Source of the DNA: Gimesia aquarii
Lineage (GTDB): Bacteria > Planctomycetota > Planctomycetia > Planctomycetales > Planctomycetaceae
DNA length: 64,000 nt
Reading direction: 5' to 3'
Assembly (NCBI RefSeq): GCF_007748195.1
Contig: NZ_CP037920.1
Location: 4,043,800 to 4,107,799 of the forward strand
Each line of letters opens with the position of its first letter. The first letter of the stretch is position 1. The notes under the pieces were generated by a model, which was not told the origin of the DNA, did no database searches, and saw only the letters and a list, made by a program, of their open reading frames with translations. This document shows, piece by piece, positions 34,880-48,500 of this stretch. Made by a program: the position numbers and the translations under genes.

Positions 34880-35443
34880 ATGAAGGGCTACTTTCAATTT
34901 CTTTTAACAGGTCTCGTATTAGGTCTCTTCACTGAAGCCGAATTGAAATTGGTCGCTGGAGTCAATCCTCCCGCATTCAAGATAGCACTTTTTGCCTATC
35001 CAGTAATTATGACGATATCGTATGCTGGAAGTAAACTGGTTGACCACTTCATTTCTTCAAAGTGGAGAGGGGATATTCTGCACTATATCGCCGCTGGTTT
35101 TTTCGGATTGATGGTTGAATGGACTCTATTGGGAAATGGTCCAGGAAGTAATGCACTTCAAATCGGCATGTTCGCGATGTGGACCACATTTTGTTTTGGT
35201 CCACGAATCTTGACTCGAAACTCTCCGGTAATCGAAAAGGGCCGTAGAAAATTTGGGAGTGCGTTCCTCATAACAGCCATTCTTTTAACAACGTTTATCT
35301 TACTAACCCCTAGTCCCAAGGCAAAAATCGTGATTACTGTATTAGGTTTGAGCGGAACCTATCTTATCTGGTCTCTCTGGTTATTGATTCTTGGCTGGCA
35401 AAGCACTCGCTCTAAGCAGTTCCCGAACATTATAATCCAGTAA
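34880..35443 (+). CDS. Hypothetical integral membrane protein
   Basis: Four or five hydrophobic segments (about 5-20, 32-48, 68-80, 90-108, 125-142, 148-168) with basic loops. GGAG precedes the ATG by 7 nt. No signature motif. The sequence G-F-F-G-L-M-V-E-W-T-L-L-G-N-G-P-G-S-N contains a Glu-Trp in a membrane stretch that may be functional. Unknown family. Confidence 0.65.
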   Translation: MKGYFQFLLTGLVLGLFTEAELKLVAGVNPPAFKIALFAYPVIMTISYAGSKLVDHFISSKWRGDILHYIAAGFFGLMVEWTLLGNGPGSNALQIGMFAMWTTFCFGPRILTRNSPVIEKGRRKFGSAFLITAILLTTFILLTPSPKAKIVITVLGLSGTYLIWSLWLLILGWQSTRSKQFPNIIIQ

Positions 35444-35643
35444 ACTTACTTAGATTTTCTAATCAACAACACCTATTTTGAGATCATTGCAAACAATGCT
35501 TGAAGTTGGATTTTCCACCTCGTTATCATTGTTGTTAACTTACCTTACCTATGTGATAAAGCAATCAATTCCGAGCATTACTATATTACATCTGTAAAGT
35601 TGAATTTCAGACATATTGAGTACTCATCAGGGGATATTAGGCC

Positions 35644-35940
35644 ATGAGTTTTGTTGCTATTTCAAAAGTAAAATATCCTGATTCACTGAAAGAAGAAATT
35701 CACAATATCGGATTACAGATGGTCCCGATTGCCAAACAGCAGCCCGGTTTCATTTCCATTCGATTTCACCAAGCTCATGAATCAAATGTAACAATGATGT
35801 ATTGGGAATGGGAATCTAAATCGAATCATGATTCATGCATGGCAAGTGACGCCTGGGCAGATATCATGGAACAGTCAAAACCCGTATTTGAAGCTGAAGG
35901 CACCAAGTTTTCAATTGAAACCTATGAACGTCTGGCTTAA
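35644..35940 (+). CDS. Antibiotic-biosynthesis-monooxygenase-domain protein
   Basis: A 98-residue dimeric ferredoxin-like fold: M-S-F-V-A-I-S-K-V-K, then Q-Q-P-G-F-I-S-I-R-F-H and M-Y-W-E-W-E-S-K, then W-A-D-I-M. These match the ABM family (PF03992), which includes small quinone monooxygenases and heme-degrading enzymes, though many members have no known activity. ATG at 35644 with GGGGATATTAGGCC upstream. Stand-alone; function unknown. Confidence 0.75.
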   Translation: MSFVAISKVKYPDSLKEEIHNIGLQMVPIAKQQPGFISIRFHQAHESNVTMMYWEWESKSNHDSCMASDAWADIMEQSKPVFEAEGTKFSIETYERLA

Positions 35941-36116
35941 AAAATCGTCACGAGGTACGTCTTTTCCTTCATTCTTTGCATCTTTAGCCGTCATTAAATG
36001 AATGAGAAATACATTTTAACAAGGGCAGGGTAGATCATTACTCTTTATGAATTCCAAATCAAATCTATCCCATGTTGCCACGGTATCAGAACACACAAAG
36101 GGATCTCAGCAGAACC

Positions 36117-36380
36117 ATGACACAAAATCGACCGCTCACTGATCTAAAAAATATAGGAAAGAAACTTGCTGAACGTCTTAATGAAATCGGGATTTCTTCT
36201 GAGGCGGAGCTACGAAAAGTGGGTGCAATACAAGCACACAAAAAGCTCAAAGCAAAGTATCCTAATGAAACTCTACCTGTCTGTTATTACTTGTACTCAT
36301 TTGAGGGAGCACTTCATGATCAACACTGGAATGATCTGAGTGTAAAAAGAAAACAGAAACTGAAAGAAAGTATCAGCTGA
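36117..36380 (+). CDS. TfoX C-terminal-domain-like small protein
   Basis: An 87-residue protein consisting only of a TfoX_C-like helical domain: L-K-N-I-G-K-K-L-A-E-R-L-N-E-I-G-I, then E-A-E-L-R-K-V-G-A-I and L-Y-S-F-E-G-A-L-H, ending in W-N-D-L-S. In Gammaproteobacteria the domain is part of competence regulator TfoX/Sxy; stand-alone copies are widespread and of unknown role, and the fold is a helix-hairpin-helix relative. ATG at 36117 is preferred over an in-frame ATG at 36072 because the domain begins soon after it. Confidence 0.8.
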   Translation: MTQNRPLTDLKNIGKKLAERLNEIGISSEAELRKVGAIQAHKKLKAKYPNETLPVCYYLYSFEGALHDQHWNDLSVKRKQKLKESIS

Positions 36381-36453
36381 AAATCATTTTACCAGGTGTC
36401 ATAGCAGCCACTTCGTTTGCTTTCGAAATTCGCTCGAACTACTTCCATTCCAC

Positions 36454-36490
36454 AAAAAAAGCCCCCTCAAACCGAAGTTCGAGAGGGCTG
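36454..36490 (-). terminator. Terminator of the giant gene
   Basis: Stem 36460-36468 against 36481-36489 with one mismatch and a short inner pair; on the - strand it is followed by seven T (36454-36460). It lies 22 bp after the stop at 36512-36514. On the + strand a TTTTT follows at some distance, so it may act in both directions and close the TfoX_C-like gene too. Confidence 0.75.
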
Positions 36491-36511
36491 AAGTTTTTCT
36501 CAGTCAGACGA

Positions 36512-39500
36512 CTAGTTCAACAGCGGATTGTCTCCATCGACAATCGAACTGAAGAAGTCATCCACGTCGGACGTGTCTGCCGCTTCTTCGATCACGGGCA
36601 GGCGTCTGAGTGACTCACCCAGGGATTCACTCATCAGGTCGTGACCCGCTTCGTCCGCATCCAGGTCGGCATAACCCAGGGTGTGACCGAATTCGTGTAA
36701 TACCACAGTCAACAGGTCCATGCGACCAAAGGCATCACTCTCTTCGTTCGCAGTCAGACCGCCATTGGCGTCCTCTGTGAACTCACTGTGATCAAAGGGT
36801 GTGTCATCCACGAACCAGCCATGACCGGCGGCATTGATGTCGATCATGATGGTCGTACTCGTGGCACCCCCCAGCATCGTGTCCGGCAGATCGGCCAGCA
36901 CAAAACTGATTGATTGCAGCCGCTCTAACTCAGCTGCGGAAATCCCGGTAGCCGTCCAGTAGCTCAACGCCGCATCACGTACCGAATTCAAATCGGCCTG
37001 CGTCAGCACAGGGGCTCCCGAGTTGGCCACACTACTGGTGGCCTGAAGCGGTCCCGTGCGTTCAATGCGAATCGCATCGGCCAGAATCGAACCATCCACG
37101 GCCGTATCGTTCAGGGTCACGGTAATCGAACCACCGGCACCGATGGTCACGGTTCCCAGGATCTCCCAGTTTGAACCCTCGGCGTTAAAGTCATTCGGGT
37201 CGATACGCTGATTGATGGCAATCGCTCCGCCACCGACTCCCGAACTGGTCACGTCATAGTCCACACCCGTGTCACGCAGTGGATGACCGTCCCAGGTCGC
37301 TGAGACCTGATACGTGCCGGCCACCAGACCGGTGAAGTTCCAACTTGCCGTACCGGTCTGCCCGATATTCATTTTCTGAGAATCAAAACCACGGTATGCC
37401 ACAGCCCCCGATGCGAAGTAGTCGCCCCCGCTCGTGAAGCCGGCATCACCATCGTCAATGATCAGTGAATTGACCGCAGTCGCCGAGACAGTAAAGCTGA
37501 AGGGATTCTCATCCGCATCATCGTTGGCAATGGTCAAGGCACCCGATGTCGAAGTCGCTCCATTGAACTCCAGTTCAAACGTCGTCGACTGACCGGCGGC
37601 CAGAGCCGTGGTGCCCAGCGCCGTCGAAACCACAAAACCGGCAGGCGGAGTGATGGCTCCTAAATTCAGTGTCGCGGTTCCGGTATTCGTAATCGTAAAT
37701 GTCTGGAACAACGAACTACCGAAGTTGGAAGTGCCCAGGTCCACACTGCTGGCACCACTGGTCAGATTCGTGGCACCGGCCCGCACTTCAATTTCCGGAG
37801 CGGTCAGACCGACGGGAATCAATTCCAGTCGCATGGCGTCCGCGGCCAGATGGCCCGTCGCCCCATCATCGCTCATGGTGACCGTCAGGGTCCCACCGGC
37901 GGCAACCTGGAAGTTGCCCAGTTCTTCCCAGTTCGTGCCGTCGGCACTGAAGTCATTCGGAGCAAACCGCTGATCCAGGCTGACCGTAATCGGACCACCG
38001 ACAATCCCTGAGATCGTGATCTGGGCATTCGGAGCCAGATTACTGTGCTGGAACCAGTGGCTGGCAACCTGATAGGTGCCCGCGCCCAGATTGGTGAACT
38101 GCCAGGTCGCTGTATTGACACCCGGCAAATCGCCGCCAATCAGTAAGTCCTGGTCATCCTGGAAGTAGTCGATGTAGGCCACCTGGGCAGTTCTGGTCTC
38201 CCAGGGATCACCCGTGTTGGTGTAATCCAAGTCGCCGTTGTCCACAATCATCGAAGCCGAAGCCGATCCGGAAACCATAAAGTTAAACGGATTCGCATCG
38301 GTCGAATCCACGCCAAAGGAGACCATACCACTAAAGCTGCCCGACGTGGCGGCGTTCATCTGCAGACTGAAGGTCGTGGAAGCACCCGGAGGCAGATTGG
38401 TATTACCCGGAGGGGCCACCATGCTGAAGCCGGCTGGGATATTGATCGGTCCCAGAGCCATGTTGCGTTCACCAAAGTTCGTAATCGTAAAGGTGCGGAT
38501 GACCGGAGCCCCCACAATCGTTTCTTCAAAATCAACGGCGCCCCCGTCTGCGACTTCCTGTGTGTCCAGACCACTGCCGACTTCCACAACGATCACCGGA
38601 TCCACGACACGGTAAATTCGGATTTGATCCGCATACACGATGCCGTCCGCATTATCGCTCAGTTGCACACTCAGCGTGTTACTGGTGATCTGCACCGGAT
38701 CGCCGATGAACTCCCAGAGGATTCCGTCATCCAGGAAGTCATCGCTGCTCGTCCGCTGGTCTACAGCGACCGTGGTCACAGTCGCACCGTTATCAAAGAT
38801 CGTATAGGGAGCATTCGAAGCAGCCCCCACCCCATTGGTGGTAATGTTGGGATTCACGTACCAGTTCGCTACCACCTGATAACGGCCCGGTTCCACATCG
38901 AAGGTCCAGGTCGCCGCATTGGCGCCTGTGCCTCCCTGGAAGAAGTCGCCCGCATACAGAAACTCCGGATCGCCCACAACACCCGGTGTGTGTCCAGTCC
39001 AGCTGCCCACCGTCGAGAATTCCGCATCGGTGATCTCGACCGTCATCGGCCTCGCTTCCCCCATTACGGTGAAGTTATAAGGATTTTCGTCTTCATCACC
39101 GGTTGTGAAGGAGATCTGACCGAAGGTCGAACCTGTGGTGCCCCCGTCAAACTGGATGGTAAAGGTCACCGAAGACCCGCCATTGAGCGTCACCGGTGTG
39201 GTGTCGGTTCCAAAGGGGGAGGTCGGATCAATGCTGAAGCCGGGCGGAAACTCGATCAGGCCGGTAACATCCACGGGATCGGCTGACAGGTTCGTCACGG
39301 TAAAGGTCTTGATGATCGGAATGCCCGGCAGGGTGCTGCCGAAGTCGACCACGCCGGTGTCGTCTTCCACGACGTCCCCGTCCACGGTCACCTGAATATC
39401 AGGTTCCGGCAGATATTCGATGCGGACCGCATCGGCAATCACACCGTTGGAGAGCGTGAAGTGGTCGCGGGGGAAACTGTTGGCATCGTTGGTCAGTTCC

Positions 39501-42500
39501 ACAGTCAGTGTCCCGCCGATCACGGAGAAGGAGACATCCAGATCGAACCATTGCACACCGTTGGCGTCGACAAAGCTCGACGGGGCAACGGTCTGATCCA
39601 CGTCGATCGGACCCCCTCCGTTCAGAGTGAAAGGTGCATCATCCACACGGTTGGTGGCCGTTGGTGTGGTCGACCAGGTGGTGGAGACCCGGTAGTTTCC
39701 ATCGGCCAGACCGGTAAAGGTCCAGGTTGCCGTTTCCGCCCCCGGTTGCGGTGTACTGCCCGGTTGATTGGGGACCGCACCGGAAACATCGCCTTCAAAC
39801 CCACCGGCCCCGTTATTGACCGCATCCGGGAAGCTCACAAAACCGGCTGTGGCGGAGAAATCGGTATCCCCGTCATCGATGATGATCACATTCGAAACCG
39901 AACCCTGTAACAGGATGTTGAAGGTCTCTTCATCCACATCATCGGTGGTAAAGGAGAAGATCCCCGAACGGTCGCCGAAGGTATTCGAATCCATGGTCAG
40001 TGTGAACTGAATCGTATTACCGGGAGCAATCGCCTGATTGACCAGGTTGGTTGTGAAGCCGGCTGGCACCACAATGTTGCTGATATTCAGCGGTGCACTA
40101 CCCTGGTTCGTGATTTCAAAGGTGCGGACCGCATCGGTCAACAGTTCGGTGGCACCGAAGTTGATGCCCCCCTGATGACCGTCCATGATGATCGTCGGCG
40201 GGACCGGTGCATCGGTGATATCGCGTAGTTCGATCTCGGGTCCGGCAGAGACACGTTCGATGCGGATTGCATCGGCGGTGATGCGGCCATTGGCCAGATT
40301 GGTCAGCATGACGGTCAACGTCCGGCTGTTGATTGTAAATACACCCAGGTTTTCCCAGACCGTGCCATCGGCGGTGAAGTCATCCGGCTCGAGTTGCTGG
40401 TTGAGATCGATGGTTCCCAGATCGACGGCGGCGGTGCCGATGTCGGTGCGGGCGCCGTCGAAGATCGTATACGGGGCATCCGTGGCCGCCTGTCCGATGA
40501 CCGTCGGATTGGTGGAAACAGGCCAGGTGACCGAAATCCGGTAGTCACCCGGTGTCAAACCGTAGAATTCCCAGAAGGCCTGCGCGGGTCCGTTGCCGAT
40601 CGGAGATTCCTCACGTACCGAATGCACGTCATCTCCAAAACCGATACCATTCGTAATCGCGGCCGTACCCCCCGGATGGAAGGGCCAGTCGCCCCCGAGT
40701 GAGAAGCCGAGGTCACCGTCATCGACGATGAAGGCGGGGGTGTCTTCGAAGGGCCGTACGTTTTCAAAGTTCAGGTATTGCACGGTGCCCACCCCGTCGG
40801 CGGTCAGGGAGAAACCGGTGTCGATCACTTCCTGGCCTTTGGCGTCGAAGTCGAGTACATCAATGCCCCCGCGGCCGTCAGCCGAACGCAGCACCGGAGG
40901 TCCGTCGATCGGGAAGTTGCCGTCCTGGGAGAGCGGATCAATGAAGATGATATCGTTGAACTCACTGCCCACGATGTTTTCCATGAAGCTGGGGTTCGTG
41001 TCGGGCTGCTGAGGTTGAATCTGTCTTAGTTCGATGGTGTTGCCACCGAAGACATCCTGTGGGGTGTTGATGATGTCGACATCAAAGATAATGCCCTGGC
41101 TGGCGAAGCGGAAGTCGATCGTGTCGTTACCGTGGATGTCGGTAATCACATCCTGGCTACCGCCAGCCCCCGGTTCCATCAGGAAGACATCGTTGCCCCC
41201 GTTTTCACTGCCGACGCCGTTACCGCCGCCGTCCAGGTTGTCGTTGCCGAAGCCATCACCGAGGATGTTGTTGTCGTTGTCGCCAGTGATATTGTCGTTG
41301 CCATCACCACCGAACACGTTTTCGATGCTGTTGTCGTCATCGCCACCACCGGTGCCGGCCACCAGGCCACCACCAATGTTGGTGGCAGTACCGGCAAACA
41401 GGTCGACGGTGACGCCGGTTGTAAAGTCGCGGTAGTCCAGGCTGTCGTTACCGAGGGCCCCGTCGAGCGTACCGGTAAGACCAGCGCCATCACTTACATC
41501 GAAGCGATCCTGCTGGTTACCACCGATCAGGTTTTCGAACATAGTGAAGTCAATTCGCTGTTCGGGTGGTGTGGCGATCGCATCTCCGGCTGTGGTCGGA
41601 CGACCGTTCATCAGATTGGGACGATCGGCAATCAGGAAACCTTCGTCGTTACCGGTAATGCCCCAGTAGTTATTCAGGTCGGGACCCTGCAGTGTATCCA
41701 CACCCGCGGTACCTTCCACATCGTCGATATTGTCAAAGCCGAGGCTGGCAACACCGGTACCCAGGATGCTGCCGTTGTTTTCGCGGCCCTGGAAGCCGTC
41801 AATCGTACCCAGACCGGACAAGGCCACATGCACGACCGGTGTATAACCGCTGTAGTCGAGCAGGTCGAGATCGCCACCTCCGTCGATGAATCCATTGAGT
41901 ACATTGCTGGCCAGGAAGATAAAGTTGTCTTCCCCGGCATCCCCGTTCAGGCGCGTATCAACGCCGGCAGGCGTGCTGTTCTGGAGAAAGAAATCATCAT
42001 CGCCGCCAAAGCCGTTGATTGTCACATTGTTCAAGTCTTCCTGTGTGGTCAGATTGACGTTGATTGTATCATTGCCGCCGGTCCCGGTCACGTTCAAGTC
42101 ATCGATGTTCGCAAACGTGACATCGGTCGAACCTGGTGTACCACTCAGGCCATCGACAGTGGTCGAAGTGACTTCAAACGTGTCCCCTGTGCCATCGCCC
42201 GAATCGATGACCGTCAGTGTGTCATTGCCACCTTCCCCGTCGACGGTGATAGCAGCGTGGATGTTGTTGACAGAGTCCAGATTACTAAACATCTGAATCA
42301 GGTCATCACCCAGGCCAGCCAGAATGTTGATATCAGTCACCGTTCCTGGTGGAGTCGTCCGCACACGGATCGTGTCGTTGGCCGTATCATCGGCGGCAAA
42401 CACATCATCGGCATCCAGCTCAATCTGGGTGAGGGTGGTCGCAGAGTCCAATGCGATCAGGTCGATCAGTTCTGCCCCCGTACCGGAGACCACCTGCAGT

Positions 42501-45500
42501 CCCTGGAAGCCGCTGAAGACCATATTGGTAAAACCGCCGTTAGCCGTGATCTGGGAAACACCGTCTCCCGCGACACCGTCATCATCGATATTCACGGTTG
42601 TGGTCAAGGGAGTCGATGAAGCATCGACCCGCAAGCCACCACCGGCGCCGTTGATGCCCACACCTTCCACAGCACCAAAGGAGAGACCCAGATCAATATC
42701 GGTTCCCAGTGGGGTCGCTGCGACGATGTTACCACTGCCCAGACTGTCAATGTTGTCCGAGAAGTAGGCCGCATTGTGCGCGGTTGCGAAATTGACGTTG
42801 ATGGCATCAGTACCATCACCCCCATCGTAGTGAATCGTGATGTCATCGGCATCGTAGGTGGTCGGATTGAACTGATCTTCCAGCAACGTATCGGCAGCAT
42901 TGTTCAGATGCGAACCGTTTGAGCCGGGAATCGCAGGTGCGGCGGCCTGGAACAGGGGCAGACCACCCGGTGATTCGTTGATGTTGAGTGTTTCATCGTC
43001 ATTCGATCCGATCACGGTGAACGACAGAATGTCGGCGGCCGCTCCAGAGAAGATATTGCTGGCGTTGACGTCGATCAACAGATTGGTGCCTGCGGCATCC
43101 AGTTGTACGTCAATCGTGTCGGCAGCCGCGTCTTCAAAGCCGGAAGCTGCCATGTCCAGGACCAGGTGGAAAGGAACACCACCGCTGTTGACGTTTTCGA
43201 TGCTGGTGAAATCCACAGTCTGTTCAAGGTCCGGAGCAATAAATCCGAAGGAACCCGAACCGGGGGTCGCCCCCAGTGTGAGGAATGGTGCATTGGCCAG
43301 ACCGCTGAAGTCGAGGTTGAGTACATCACCGGGTCCCGGTAATATGGGATCGCCACCGTTCACCGTAATCGGTGAACCCGCGGTGGGCAGAATGTTGAAG
43401 ATATCCGCGTCGTCACCACCGTTGATGGTTGTCTGTGTGGCGTCGACATTGCCCAGCAGGTCGACCGTGGCACCGACGGGATCCGGGTCACCACCACTGG
43501 GATCAACGTTGATTTCAATTGTGGTGTTCGCGATCACTTCGCCACCCAGCGAGAGCAGGAAATCATCACCGGCATTCAGAACCACATTGGCTCCCGTTGA
43601 TTCGACGGTCACGCCAGCGTTAACAGTCAGGTCATCACCGGCTCCTGCGGAATCACCGGCGGTCAGAGTGACTGGTAATGCCCCCGTCACATTGGCGGCG
43701 ACCGTTAAGGGACTGGCAGCGGAAACATTCACCGATCCCGCACCAGCACTGACACCTACCAGACCATCGACGGTACCAATTTCCAAAGCACCCGTATTGC
43801 TGATTTCAATATTGCCATCAGGGGATGCCGCCGCCAGAGTATCGACTGCAGTTTCGATCTCATCGCCGGTGCCGATACCTGTGAAAGCTCGTAAAGCAAC
43901 CGAACCCGCCGTAATATTGTTGGCCCCAGTGTTGGCATCGCTGATCAATCCTGTGACAGCCGTGACTGTTACATTTCCAGTGGTGGATAGCTGACCCAAA
44001 AAGATATTATTGCCTGCTGTTAAATCGATATTACCGCTGCCGGCAGAAATACTACCAAACGTAGCAGACCCAATGCTATTCTCAGCATCAATAATCACAT
44101 TCCCAGTTGTGGTGACTGGCCCGAGCAGGTTGACGATGTCAGCTTCCACGGTAGTGTTTCCACTCCCCAGATCAAGACCAGTAACCAATCCCACCGAGTC
44201 ACTATCGGCTTGTCCATCAATAAAAATGTCAGCAGCAAAACCTGTGCCCAGTGAATGGACTTGGATCGAATCATTACCATCACCAGAATTAATCCTAAAT
44301 GTTGTCGTGGGGTTAATGAAAGTAACACTCTCACCGAAAGTTGAGTCAACATTCGTTTGGCCGCCACCTGCATCGAAGACCTCAATAAAATCGTTGGCAC
44401 CACTATAGGTCAGAATAACATTGTCGTTTGTGATAGTAGAAGTAATCGGTTCCAAACCAGTATAGGAAATAGTCGCTGTGCCTTCACCATCATAGAGTAC
44501 ACTACCATCGCTATTGTTTACGAAGCGATACTCTACCGTCGTTGCCGTACCATCCAAAATTTCAAGCGTATCACCGGCTCCATCTTCGCCACCGGTCCCC
44601 CCATTGAAGATGATGCCGTCGATGGGATCAAACAAACTACCACCGGGATTGATAATACGTAGTGTGTCATCTCCAACCAGACCGTTGAAAGTGAATTGTG
44701 TCAGATCAGAAAAATTGAAGACCGGACCTGGCGTTCCATCGGTAACAATTTGAAAGCTGCCGGAATTGGCGCTGGTAGCAGTAATTGTGAGCACGTCGTC
44801 ATTCCCAGTTCCATTTACCACAACAGGACCATCCAGAGTCAGACTTTCGAATTCATCAAACACAACATCTGCAAATCCACCAGTGGAAGCAATCGTGCCA
44901 CCATCACTACCCGCTGGAGTAAGTGTTGCTGTTTCTCCTACTGGAGTGACATAAGTCAAACCATCTCCTGGGAGCGCTGTGGGGTCACCACCATTGAGAT
45001 CGATAATGGTGGTAGAATGCGGGACAACGGTAACGGTGTCGTCTCCTGCATCAAAATCAATATCAAGTGTGCCGATGTTAGCAGTCTCGATAATATCTTG
45101 AACTGTCCCTCCGCGGGTGTGTTGCAGATGATCTTCGCCTCCGAGCGCTAGTGTGTTGATCTCAACATGGTCAACCGTATTGCCAGTGGTGGTATCGATA
45201 TTCAATACCAATGCGCCACCGACAAAGCTGTTTAAAGTATTTCCTGTGAGAGACACATCAGTCAGCGTTACATCTCCGTTAACATCGATCAGGCTAATGC
45301 CTTCCTCTTCGTTTCCACTGATAGTGATAGCGTCTGTAGAACCATCGATGACGACCGAACCATCAACACCTTCCACATAAACACCAGCTGTCTGATGTGT
45401 GATACCGGGGTTCGTACTGCGGGCAGTGAGGCCATTGATTGTCAGATCACCACCAATGGCAACAGATTCAAAATCTGGGACAGCGGTGAATCCATCTCCA

Positions 45501-48500
45501 AAGTCCCCATCATCGGCATTGTTATCTTCTAAGATGGTGCGAGTCAGGTCGACGTTACCAAGAATATCAAACAGATGAATTCCAGCATCTTCGTTGGCCT
45601 GATAAGTCCCATCGGTATCAGAAAAAGAATCGACAAAAGTGACTTCGATTCCCGCATGCAGGTTGCTGCCTGAAGTCACATTGGTCAAGGTAACATCGAA
45701 AGTATCTTCAATTTCGATTCCATTTTCATGATTGCTACTGAAAGAGCCACCATTGATATCAACATTACCGAATATTTCGAATAGCTGTAATCCGTCGCCC
45801 CCATTGTTTTCGACAGTCACATTAGTGAAAGTGGCTGAGCCATCAACGAAGTCAATGTGAATACCATCCTCTGCGTTATTGGAATAAGTTCCATTGGTGA
45901 ATGTGACTACGCTTGCAGGATCTGTAAACGCTTCCACATACACACCGAATTCGTCGTGGCCTTCGATTGTCACAGATTGAACGACACCCGTTGAATCCTG
46001 AAACGTGATATTACCTGAGATTCCATTAATAACAACCCCGTCTGTTTGAGATGCAGCCGTTCCTGCTCCATCCGTGTCTCGGATTGTTACACCTTCCGCG
46101 ATAAAGTTTCCATCGATGTTTCCACCAGAGAAACCGGCCCCTGGCCCGAAGTCATCAGCATTATTGTCTTCTAACGTCGTACGATTGAGCCTCACATCAC
46201 CGGTTATATCAAAGACTGTAAAACCATCATTCGTGTTTCCGGAATAGTTTCCGTTCGTATCAGTTATTGATCCGGAAAAAGCAATGGCTACCCCAGCACC
46301 ACCTGGACCACTTAGGCCAAATGGATCAGTTCCATTATTGATAGATGTCACATTTGTCAGATTGGTATCCCCGGCAACACCAAGTAAAATGATGCCGTCA
46401 AAGGCATGCCCTTCCACCAGAACAGATTGAACGACGCCCGTTGAGTCCTGGAACGTGGCATTGCCACCGACTCCGCCTACGATAAAAGCCGCTAATTGGT
46501 CCGCAGCGCTTCCCGTTCCATCAGAGTCACGTGCTATCACTCCTTCCACAAGCAGGTCACCACCGATCGAATTGAAATTGAGATTGGCAAGTGCCGTAAA
46601 GCCTTCTCCTTGTGGATCTCCATCAGCGTTATTGTCTTCCAATAATGTACGAGTTAGTGTGACATTGTTGGTAATGTCTTCTACCAGTATTCCACCGTTG
46701 TTGTTGCTTTGATACGTACCATCAATGTCGGTGAAGTTATTGACGTTACTTGCCACCACTCCGATATCGTTGAAAGTCGAGGTTACGTTGGTTAAGAAGA
46801 CATCCCCTGTCAGGCCTAATAGTAATATTCCAACTCCAGTTGTACCGGTCACCGTGAGGTTTTCAATGGTCGCGGAGGTTGCCGCAGCGGAAACCGTAAT
46901 CCCATCACCTCCTGGAGGTGTTATGGTGACATCGCCGTCAACTCCAGAAGTACCGCGGAGAGTAATGTCTTTCGTGATTGTCACGTTTTCGGCATACGTT
47001 CCTGCATCTCCCGTCTGATCGGTAATATGGACAGTTCCGCCGATAGCGACAGCATCGACACCTTCCTGAATCGTAGCAAAGGCATTGATTCCAATCGTGG
47101 CAGCCTGGTTACCAACCGTATTGGGATCAGCGTCGACAATGATGGTCCCGTTCGGGCCAGTAAAGTCGTCATTAACAAAAACTTCAGGTAAAGAGGCAAT
47201 GGATTGTACAAGTACAACATCGTTTCCATCACCGCCATTGTAATCTATGACGAGCGTCACTCCATTGAACACGAAAGCGGAATCGTCAGGTAAGCCACTA
47301 AACTCACCTACAACGGGATCAACGCCATCATTGTTGATGATTGTGAACGAGTCACCAAAAATTGGAATGTGACTACCAGAAAGATTCAATGTCGCGCCGG
47401 CACCAATCATAACCGTTCCCGTCACATCAACCTGATCATGTTCGGTTCCAGGAGTCGTTCCATTGATTTCAATATCTAAGCTTCCTGGTGGAATCGTATT
47501 CGTGCTGATCGTAATCGGAGCGTAAAATAGATCTTCGTTAGTACCATTGGATACGCTATCCCCATTGATCATCAATACGCCGGTAATCGTGTTGCTAACA
47601 ATTTGGACAGCACCAATTGTCATCTCATCCAGGCTCGTTAAACCGGCTGAAGTCAAAGCAGCATCTGATACGGAGATGAAGTTATCGATCTGACTGGTAA
47701 TGACCAAACCAGAAGCATCTACAATCAACGCACCAATGGCTCCCAAAGTTGATTCTGAACCTTCACCATCGACATAAAGATAGAGTGTTTGCCCGGAGGA
47801 GAGACCAATGGCATCACCACTGGGAGACTGGTTCTGGAAATCGCCCGTTGAACCATCGATGAGCGCCCCGATGTTCGTAAGCGGTCCACTATTACCCGTT
47901 GCTGCTGTCCACAATACAATATCGCCGAAATTGTTTTGAGCATAGATACGGCGTTCGCCATTGATTTCAATAATTCCCCCACCACCGGTCGTTCCAGAAT
48001 CGGAACCGATTCCTGGAGTCGAGAAGGGGTAGGTGATTAAGGTTTCATTGATCCATGTCTGACCACCGTCATTACTGATGGCATGAAATTGTCCGGTTGC
48101 ACTTGGGCCTCCCGGGTGGAAATATCCTTCCAAGACGCCGCCACCAAGATTCAGGATGCTGGCGTGGTCACCTGAAGTCAGGCCTGTGGGGCTGGTGATC
48201 GCTCCCAAAACTAAATTCGTCCCGTTCCAGGTATAGGTTGCCCGTCGCAGTTCTCCTGCAGAACCTCTCCAGAAGAGAATATTTTCCCCCTGAACCGATT
48301 CGACATATCGCAGGTCTTCACCGGGTCCAACATCGAGCTGCGTAAAACTACCGAGATTGATATTATTTAATTCAAAAGTCTCGCCAAGAATATTCAATCC
48401 ATTCGACAAAATAATACCAGGGCTGAAACCCGGAGCAAGAGTTGCACCATCCGTAACAGTTATCGTTCCCTGAATGTCAGGCGTTCCACTAAGAGTAATT

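Noticed and set aside
41132-42619. 495-codon + strand frame
   Set aside because: It lies entirely inside the giant - strand gene, has no family resemblance, and is explained by the codon bias of Asp/Thr/Gly-rich repeats read on the opposite strand.
42900-43994. 364-codon + strand frame
   Set aside because: Also antisense to the giant gene, Pro/Ser/Thr/Ala-rich and without domain signal; a shadow of the repeat composition.
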